Positions 6,625-11,307 of a stretch of 11,307 nt of DNA are shown here, in pieces (position 1 is the stretch's first letter; every line of letters begins with the position of its first letter). A program made the position numbers and the translations under genes. The DNA lies in the NCBI GenBank assembly GCA_003248565.1, contig QFOV01000158.1:1-11307 (forward strand), in the 5' to 3' direction. Source of the stretch: Stenotrophomonas sp. (GTDB lineage: Bacteria > Pseudomonadota > Gammaproteobacteria > Xanthomonadales > Xanthomonadaceae). The notes under the pieces are model-generated. The model was not told where the DNA came from, searched no databases, and saw nothing but the letters and a program-made list of their open reading frames with translations.

Positions 6625-7326
6625 TCACTCAAGCGCGAGTGCCTGCCGCAGGCCGGCCACATGGGCACGCCCGACCGGCAGCTCCCCGCCGCCATTGAGT
6701 ACCAACCAGTACCGACTGCCGCTACCCGAATGCAAGGTGCTGACATGGCGAAGGTTGACCAGGTAGGAACGGTGGCAGCGGATGAAATCGGGTGGCAGCA
6801 CCGCGCTCAGTCCGGCCAGGGATTTGTCGTGCAGCTCACTGCGGCCATCGCGCATGCGCAGCTCGCTGTAATCGCCGTCGGCACGGATCCACTGCACATC
6901 GGCCAGTTCGACCAGGGCGGTGCCCTGCGCGCGCCAGATGCCCAGGTAACGCGCGCGGCCGGAACTGTAGCGGCCTACGTCCAGCAGGCGCTCCAGTGCC
7001 TGGCCAAGCCGCTCGCGCGAGAACGGCTTGGGCACGAAATCCAGCACGCCGTACTCAAACGCCTGCAGGGCGCGCTCGCGGTGGGCGGATACGACCACGC
7101 AGTGGTAACGGCCGGCGACCGCGCTGCGCAGCAGGTCAAAGCCATCTTCGCCGCCGAGGTTGAGGTCGAGCAGCAGACCGTCGTAGACGCTGCGCTGCAA
7201 CCGGTCACCGGCGGCATCCAGGTCGGCGACCGCATCGAAGCGCGCACGCGTGCCCGCTATTTCCGCACAAAGCCGCAGCAGGCGCTGGCGGACCAGCGGC
7301 TCATCTTCGACGATCAATATGCGCAT
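6625..7326 (-). CDS. LytTR-family response regulator (LytR/AlgR type)
   Basis: A 233-residue transcription regulator. The N-terminal receiver domain (about 1-115) has the acidic pocket at Glu7-Asp8, the phosphoacceptor Asp54 in LLLDLNL, Ser80 in VVSAH and the conserved Lys100 in VPKPF. The C-terminal LytTR DNA-binding domain (about 130-228) shows WIRADGDYSEL, a self-dimer-like HDKSL and FIRCHRSYLVNLRHV, all typical of the family, which binds paired direct repeats. The chosen start is the ATG at 7326, giving the canonical MRILIVEDEP; a start seven codons earlier would add nothing recognisable. The gene overlaps the end of the sensor kinase gene by 13 bases, so the two are one operon with coupled translation, and the kinase is its expected phosphodonor. 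Targets are not evident; the divergent hydrolase gene is a natural candidate by position only. Confidence 0.93.
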   Translation of the reverse strand: MRILIVEDEPLVRQRLLRLCAEIAGTRARFDAVADLDAAGDRLQRSVYDGLLLDLNLGGEDGFDLLRSAVAGRYHCVVVSAHRERALQAFEYGVLDFVPKPFSRERLGQALERLLDVGRYSSGRARYLGIWRAQGTALVELADVQWIRADGDYSELRMRDGRSELHDKSLAGLSAVLPPDFIRCHRSYLVNLRHVSTLHSGSGSRYWLVLNGGGELPVGRAHVAGLRQALALE

Positions 7327-9023
7327 GTGAGCTCGATACGGCTGCACCAGTCGGCGCCATCGGCGCCTTGGCTGTAGTGCCAGCGATTGGGATAGGAGGC
7401 GGCCAGGCTGGCCTCGATGTAGCGGGTGCCGGTGCCCTGGCCACGATGCGGTGCGGAGCCACGTGCGCTACGCAGTTCCAGAATCCAATGCTGCTTGTCG
7501 CGTTGCACGCGCAGGCGGAACGGTCGTTGCGCGCAGGCGACCGCGCCGGCATGGGTCAGCGCGTTCTCCACTTGTGCATGCAGCACGCCGGGGGGCAGCG
7601 ACAGCTGCAGGTCGTCGGCATCCACCTCCAGCGTCATCGGCTGGTCAAGGGCCTGGCCGACGATATCCAGATGGTTGCGGCACAGGGCCAGTTCTTCGCT
7701 GAGTGGCACGCTCTGGCTGCTGCTGCTTTCGCGCAGGCGATCGAACTGCTCGGCCAGCGATTCGACCAGGCGGCTTGCCTTTGCCGGAGCCTGTTCGATC
7801 AGCTCCTGCAGGCAGGTGAGGGTATTCATCAGCCAATGTGGCTGGATGCCCCGCTGCAGCAGCTGCAGCGACAAGCTTGCACGCTCTTCGCGCAGGCGCG
7901 CGTTGTGCAGGTCCAGGTTGCGAACCTGCTCCGCATGGCAGAGCAGCAGGAAGCCCACCAGCACCGCGAGCAGCAGGAAGTAGGGGCCATCGAGGAAGGC
8001 CCCGGGCGCAAACAACAAGGCCAGTACGCCGGCGACCAGCAGGGCCAGGATCGGCCAGCGTTCTTCGCGCTCACTATTGGCCCGCAGCAGCAGCGCAGAC
8101 GAGGCCAGCAGACTCAGCAGTAGCGCCACCGCCGAACGGATGTCGAAGCTGGGCAGCAGCACGGCCGTCATCACCAGCGCGGCGGCGTAGGTGATGCCCA
8201 GGCCCTTGGGAACGGCAACGCCATAACGTCGGGCAAGATAGGCAGGCAGCAGCATGGCCGCTGCCACGTGCAAGGCCAGCAGCGCATACAGGCGCAGGCC
8301 GTGCCATGGATAGAGATAGCCGAGCAACGGTCGCCAGCCTTCGACGACTGGTAGTGCAATCCCGACAGCGCACAGCGCGAGCAACAGTCGCCCGCCAGGC
8401 ATCTGCGGCCGGCCGTGCTGTAGTGCAAGGAAGTACAGGCAGGCTGCTGCGAGTGCGCCGGTGGCGAGGGCCGCGATCAACCAGGGCAGGACCATGCGCT
8501 GGTACGACACCACGGCCGGCGCCACTGCTACCAGGGCATCGGCGCTGTACAGGCCGAACTGCTGGTGGTGGCTGGACGCGAGCACCAGCAGTTCGTCGGT
8601 GCCTGTCGGCGAGGACGGCGGCAGTACGCGGGTGATGTCGACCTGACCGGGCTGTTCCTGCTCGGCGCTGGTGCCGACGACGCCATTGCCCTGCATCGGC
8701 TGGCCGTTCCAGTAGAGCTGGCTGGCCCCGCGCAGCGACAGGCGCAGGGCGCGGCCGCCATCGTCAGGCTGGGTGGATGCGGGCGATTGCCAGCGCAGCC
8801 AGTACGGGCCGCGCCAGCTGGCCAGCGTTTGTTGATCGAGTGGTTGCCAATGGATGTCGGCTGGCGGTGAGGTCGGCAAGCCGCCAGCAGCGGTTGCGCT
8901 GGCGGACGCCATTTCTCCGCTCAGTACATGCACGCTGTTGACGTCGCGCAGCAGCACGGCCAGCCACGCGGCGACCGCGAAGACCAGCACGGCCAGTACG
9001 CTCAGGATTCGTAGGATCGGCAT
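7314..9023 (-). CDS. 7TM sensor histidine kinase, LytS/YehU type (HisKA_7TM-like with His_kinase domain)
   Basis: A 569-residue inner-membrane sensor kinase. An N-terminal membrane anchor (residues 5-25) is followed by a periplasmic domain of about 150 residues (PYWLRWQ, LRLSLRGASQLYWNGQPM), then seven hydrophobic spans between about 178 and 363, as in 7TMR-DISM receptors. A short coiled linker leads to the His_kinase dimerisation motif QPHWLMNTL with phosphoacceptor His396. The ATPase domain has an N-box-like VENALTHAG (Asn487) and a glycine motif GQGTGTRYIEASL at 528-540. The acidic DxGxG box is not visible: LRSARGSAPHRG stands there, and the H-box has W and M where F and F are usual. The start ATG at 9023 gives a clean membrane anchor; the frame is open to 9809, but that part lies antisense to the hydrolase gene. 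The response regulator follows with a 13-base overlap. The ligand is unknown. Confidence 0.92.
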   Translation of the reverse strand: MPILRILSVLAVLVFAVAAWLAVLLRDVNSVHVLSGEMASASATAAGGLPTSPPADIHWQPLDQQTLASWRGPYWLRWQSPASTQPDDGGRALRLSLRGASQLYWNGQPMQGNGVVGTSAEQEQPGQVDITRVLPPSSPTGTDELLVLASSHHQQFGLYSADALVAVAPAVVSYQRMVLPWLIAALATGALAAACLYFLALQHGRPQMPGGRLLLALCAVGIALPVVEGWRPLLGYLYPWHGLRLYALLALHVAAAMLLPAYLARRYGVAVPKGLGITYAAALVMTAVLLPSFDIRSAVALLLSLLASSALLLRANSEREERWPILALLVAGVLALLFAPGAFLDGPYFLLLAVLVGFLLLCHAEQVRNLDLHNARLREERASLSLQLLQRGIQPHWLMNTLTCLQELIEQAPAKASRLVESLAEQFDRLRESSSSQSVPLSEELALCRNHLDIVGQALDQPMTLEVDADDLQLSLPPGVLHAQVENALTHAGAVACAQRPFRLRVQRDKQHWILELRSARGSAPHRGQGTGTRYIEASLAASYPNRWHYSQGADGADWCSRIELTCAY

Positions 9024-9131
9024 GTGCCTATCGTATCGGCTGCGCGGAGACGCTGGGCGGTGAGTTGGAGCTGTTCGGCGGACGCGCGCCCCGCAAGCGC
9101 TGTTGAGGGAGGGATGCTGGCTCCGTGGCGA

Positions 9132-9175
9132 GGCAACGGGAGGTTTCTCCGGGTTGCCGGGGCCACGGCAACACC
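9132..9175 (+). promoter_or_regulatory. Candidate leader RNA with two mutually exclusive hairpins
   Basis: GGCAAC at 9132-9137, GTTGCC at 9153-9158 and GGCAAC at 9167-9172 can form either of two structures. The middle copy pairs upstream, with an inner GGAG/CTCC stem (9139-9142 with 9147-9150) and a GTTT loop. Or it pairs downstream as GTTGCCG/CGGCAAC (9153-9159 with 9166-9172) around a 6-base loop, extendable by two G-C pairs across a bulged A. This lies 28 bases before the ATG at 9203 and upstream of the S33 hydrolase gene. Two alternative pairings of one strand are the layout of attenuators and riboswitch expression platforms, but no T-tract or known aptamer is visible. The rest of 9024-9319 holds no other gene that I can support. 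Confidence 0.3.
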
Positions 9176-9192
9176 CACCTTCCCACCTAGTC

Positions 9193-9196
9193 GGAG
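9193..9196 (+). promoter_or_regulatory. Ribosome binding site for the alternative hydrolase start at 9203
   Basis: GGAG six bases before ATG 9203. Good sequence and spacing support this start, which would add 39 residues of atypical codon use in front of the signal peptide. Confidence 0.4.
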
Positions 9197-9310
9197 CCCG
9201 CCATGTCCAACAACACTCTGTCTGTTTCCAGTGCTCGCCGTCCTTGCCTGCAGTCGTTGGCGGCTCCTTCAAACGCCTCGCTTGTCGCTGGGCATCAACG
9301 CGACGCTGGC

Positions 9311-9314
9311 GGAG
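9311..9314 (+). promoter_or_regulatory. Ribosome binding site for the preferred hydrolase start at 9320
   Basis: GGAG five bases before GTG 9320. It favours the start that places a normal signal peptide at the N-terminus, although the start codon is GTG and a further in-frame GTG at 9314 overlaps the site. Confidence 0.5.
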
Positions 9315-9319
9315 TGCTA

Positions 9320-10789
9320 GTGAGCGGCAAGGGGAAGCTGGGACGTAGCTGCCGCCTGTTGGCGCTGTGCCTGGCCCTGGCCTGCGCCTCGCCTGCGCTG
9401 GCCAAGGACTCGGTTGCGCCGCTGGTGTTTGCACCCTATGCAATGCAGACCAAGAACAACGGCACCATCGCCACCGAAGAGGCCTTCCTCGAAGTCCCGC
9501 GTCGCCACAGTGAGCCGAACGGGCCGCGTATCCGCCTGCGTGTCGTGCGCTTGCCGGCGACCGGTGGCGATGGCCGCAATGCCCCGGTGGTCTATCTGGC
9601 CGGTGGCCCGGGCGGTTCTGGCTTCGGCACCGCACTCGGCCCGCGCTGGCCGGTATTCGACCGGGTCCGGCGCGAGACCGACGTGCTGCTGCTTGATCAG
9701 CGCGGCACCGACTTCTCCGAGATGCCCCCGGAGTGCCCGCATGAGCACAAGTTCGATGACGCCCAGCCGCTGCAGCGCGACGCGGCGCTGGTAGCGGTAA
9801 AGGCGTCACTGGTCAGCTGCCTTGCCTTCTGGAAGGACGCAGGAGTTGATCTGGGCGCCTACACCACCGCCGAGAGCGCCGACGATATCGAGTACCTGCG
9901 CAAGGCGATGGCGCTGCCCAAGCTGAGCCTGTGGGGCATGAGCTACGGCACGCACCTGGCGCTGGCGACCGTGCGCCGCCACCCCGACAGCCTGGAGCGC
10001 GTGGTGTTGATGGGCAGCGAAGGCCCGGATGACACGATCAAGCTGCCGCTGGCTGCTGATGCCTTGCTGGCTGATCTGGCGGTCATCGCCAGGAAGGATG
10101 GCTTCGAGGACCTGCAGGGTTCGGCGCAGCGTGTGCTGGCCAAGTTGCGGCAGCAGCCGGGGCAGGGCAGCAGCCCGATGCATGACGGCCGCAAGGTGAC
10201 CATCGGCGAGTTCGATGCGCAGATGGCGATAGCGATCGCCCTCGGCCGCCGCTCCACCCAGCGCATGTTGCCGCTGGCACTGCGTGAGGCCGAGGCCGGC
10301 AACTATGACCTGCTCGGTGCGATCGCGCTGATGGTGCGTGAGGGCTTGGGTGGCTGGCGCGCCATGCCGACGGCGATGGACGTGGCCTCCGGGCAGAGCC
10401 CGCAGCGGCGCGCATTGGCTGCCGCCCAGGCACGCCAGAGCCTGCTCGGCGACGCCTTGAACTTCCCGTTCCCGGACGTTGCTGATGGCTTGGGCATGCT
10501 GGACCTGGGTGAGGCCTTCCGTGCGCCAATGCGCAGCGACGTGCCGGTGTTGTTCATCAGCGGCACGCTGGACGGGCGCACCCCGCATGCCAATGCCCAG
10601 GCGCTGCTGCCCGGCTTCAGTCACGGCAAGGAGCTGCTGGTGCGCAGCGCCAGCCATGACAACGAAATGTGGGTAGGCAATCCGGCCATCGCCGACAACA
10701 TTGCCGGTTTCCTGGCTGGGCGGGGGCTGAGTGCGGACGTGCTGGATGTGCCGCTGCCGGTGTTTGTTACTGACAGGGCCAAGCTGTAA
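9320..10789 (+). CDS. Secreted alpha/beta-hydrolase, peptidase S33 / TAP-like family
   Basis: An exported serine hydrolase of the alpha/beta fold, related to prolyl- and tripeptidyl-aminopeptidases of family S33. From GTG 9320 it has 489 residues. It begins with a textbook signal peptide (basic start, LLALCLALACASPALA, cleavage before KDS). Numbering from that start, LAGGPGGSGFG near residues 94-103 is the oxyanion-hole HGGPG-type loop. DQRGTD near 126-131 is the family DxRG motif. GMSYG holds the nucleophile Ser208. GTLDGRTP holds Asp418 and SASHDNEMW holds His446, completing the triad. About 200 residues of helical cap lie between Ser and Asp, as in TAP-like enzymes. The substrate is probably a peptide N-terminus or a small ester; sequence alone cannot decide. 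ATG 9203 is an alternative start. The gene diverges from the sensor kinase with 296 bases between (179 with the earlier start) and ends before a long hairpin. Confidence 0.9.
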   Translation: MSGKGKLGRSCRLLALCLALACASPALAKDSVAPLVFAPYAMQTKNNGTIATEEAFLEVPRRHSEPNGPRIRLRVVRLPATGGDGRNAPVVYLAGGPGGSGFGTALGPRWPVFDRVRRETDVLLLDQRGTDFSEMPPECPHEHKFDDAQPLQRDAALVAVKASLVSCLAFWKDAGVDLGAYTTAESADDIEYLRKAMALPKLSLWGMSYGTHLALATVRRHPDSLERVVLMGSEGPDDTIKLPLAADALLADLAVIARKDGFEDLQGSAQRVLAKLRQQPGQGSSPMHDGRKVTIGEFDAQMAIAIALGRRSTQRMLPLALREAEAGNYDLLGAIALMVREGLGGWRAMPTAMDVASGQSPQRRALAAAQARQSLLGDALNFPFPDVADGLGMLDLGEAFRAPMRSDVPVLFISGTLDGRTPHANAQALLPGFSHGKELLVRSASHDNEMWVGNPAIADNIAGFLAGRGLSADVLDVPLPVFVTDRAKL

Positions 10790-10805
10790 GCCAGAGCAAC
10801 AGCAG

Positions 10806-10887
10806 GTCAAAACCGGCAAAACCGGGGTCAGAGTGGGGTTTCGGAACGAAACCCCACTCTGACCCCGGTTTTGACCCCGGTTTTGCC
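10806..10887. repeat. Very long near-perfect hairpin (REP/RAYT-like repeat, probable terminator)
   Basis: A 27-bp perfect inverted repeat (10817-10843 with 10847-10873, three-base loop GAA) carries GGGGTCAGAGTGGGGTTTCG in the left arm and its complement in the right. Beyond it, CAAAACCGG at 10808-10816 pairs with CCGGTTTTG at 10877-10885 across a 3-base bulge (ACC at 10874-10876), so the whole stem reaches 36 bp or more. The outer CAAAACCGG unit is a tandem copy of the inner one. The GTCAGAGT...ACTCTGAC core is familiar to me from many Xanthomonadaceae and other proteobacterial intergenic repeats, some found beside REP-associated tyrosine transposases. It starts 17 bases after the hydrolase stop, and its TTTTGCCTTT tail could help termination. 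No transposase gene is present in the window. Confidence 0.8.
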
Positions 10888-10995
10888 TTTCTGCCAAGCC
10901 ACTGATTGCAAACAACTTCATAAATCTTCATCCAGGCATCAGGCGTTTCATCCAAGCGAATGTTCGGCTGGGCGCTCCACACATGGAGCATCCCG

Positions 10996-11307
10996 ATGTC
11001 ACTGTTGATCCGCCTTCCTTTGTTCGCCGCCCTGTTGCTTGCGTCAGGCTCCGCCGCTTCCGCCCCGCCAGCCAGCGATGACTGGCCCGTCGCCGACCCG
11101 GCCAGCCACGGACTGGATGCCAGCAAGCTCAGCGCCCTGGATGCCGCGATCAAGGGCGGCCAGGCACCCGATACCACCAGCGTGCTGGTGGTGCATCGCG
11201 GCGCGTTGGTCCACGAGGCCTACTTCAACGGCGCCGACCGCAGCAGCCTGCACAACACCCGCTCGCTGACCAAGAGCGTGACCGCGATGCTGGTCGGCGC
11301 GGCCATC
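10996..11307 (+). CDS. Serine hydrolase, beta-lactamase class C family (5' part only)
   Basis: The gene is cut by the window end; 104 residues are visible. Residues 1-23 form a signal peptide (MSLLIRLPLFAALLLASGSAASA). The mature part DDWPVADPASHGLDASKLSALDAAI, then TSVLVVHRGALVHEAYFNGADRSSLHNTRSLTKSV, is typical of the family that includes AmpC-like enzymes, DD-peptidases and esterases. The nucleophile motif SxxK is SLTK, Ser90 to Lys93. The YxN and HTG/KTG motifs would lie beyond the window, so the true activity cannot be judged. Many family members with the HRGALVHEAYF pattern are esterases or of unknown substrate rather than antibiotic-resistance enzymes. The ATG at 10996 has GGAG with seven-base spacing; the in-frame signal peptide supports it. 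It stands as a separate unit after the long hairpin. The 10888-10995 stretch should hold its promoter, though I see no convincing -35/-10 boxes. Confidence 0.88.
   Translation, partial: MSLLIRLPLFAALLLASGSAASAPPASDDWPVADPASHGLDASKLSALDAAIKGGQAPDTTSVLVVHRGALVHEAYFNGADRSSLHNTRSLTKSVTAMLVGAAI

Noticed and set aside
9060..9160. Possible LytTR binding repeats (GTT-containing) before the hydrolase
   Set aside because: The GTT cores at 9064, 9073, 9102 and 9153 do not have the roughly 21-bp periodicity or flanking match expected of LytTR direct repeats.
9024..9320. Small plus-strand ORF ending at 9320 with a hydrophobic stretch (CLFPVLAVLAC)
   Set aside because: It spans the regulatory region and the alternative hydrolase start, lacks a ribosome site, and has no recognisable family; probably chance.
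9024..9809. Extension of the sensor kinase frame by 262 codons
   Set aside because: It is antisense to the hydrolase gene, rich in Arg, Pro and Ala with no domain, and the kinase has a clean membrane anchor starting at 9023.
10767..11177. 136-codon minus-strand ORF through the long hairpin
   Set aside because: The part with PGSKPGSEWGFVPKPHSDPG is just the translated hairpin, a common source of spurious gene calls; the rest is antisense to the serine hydrolase gene.
1..11307. CRISPR arrays, tRNA or rRNA genes, prophage or IS transposase genes
   Set aside because: None seen: no regularly spaced direct repeats, no tRNA-like cloverleaf sequence noticed, and no transposase or integrase among the translated frames.

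Overview
The window is GC-rich, densely packed DNA from a gammaproteobacterium of the Xanthomonadaceae, most likely Stenotrophomonas or a close relative. This is inferred from base composition, gene content (pnuC-nadR salvage pair, subclass B3 metallo-beta-lactamase, LytS/LytTR pair, many secreted hydrolases) and two intergenic repeat types common in that family: the GTAGCCGGGTAAGCGCAGCG element, and a long hairpin with GGGGTCAGAGT/ACTCTGACCCC arms. No search was possible, so the species is not established.

Layout. (1) 11-3589, plus strand: four genes joined by stop/start overlaps. They are an unrecognised helical protein, a PaaK/CapK-type adenylate-forming enzyme, the nicotinamide riboside importer PnuC, and a bifunctional NadR lacking the N-terminal DNA-binding domain. 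PnuC and NadR make a complete route from external nicotinamide riboside to NAD. The job of the first two genes is unknown, but they appear co-translated with this route. (2) 5236-3583, minus strand: a TPR-repeat lipoprotein gene, convergent with nadR and overlapping it by 7 bp, interrupted by a frameshift near 4030. (3) 5529-6410, plus strand: a secreted subclass B3 metallo-beta-lactamase with all zinc ligands. The divergent 292-bp region before it (5237-5528) carries a widely spaced 9-bp inverted repeat and a short palindrome. (4) 6467-6593: two inverted copies of a Xanthomonadaceae intergenic repeat. (5) 9023-6625, minus strand: a two-component system, a 7TM LytS-type sensor kinase followed with overlap by a LytTR response regulator. 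(6) 9320-10789, plus strand: a secreted alpha/beta-hydrolase of the S33/TAP type, diverging from the kinase. Its leader can form two mutually exclusive hairpins and it has two credible start codons. (7) 10806-10887: a very long near-perfect hairpin. (8) 10996 to the window end: the start of a secreted serine hydrolase of the beta-lactamase class C fold, with its SxxK motif.

About half the window deals with NAD precursor salvage. The rest encodes exported proteins (lipoprotein, metallo-beta-lactamase, S33 hydrolase, beta-lactamase-like hydrolase) around a membrane sensor system. Nothing in the sequence proves that these exported enzymes share regulation. The least explained unit is the pair of genes placed in front of pnuC-nadR.
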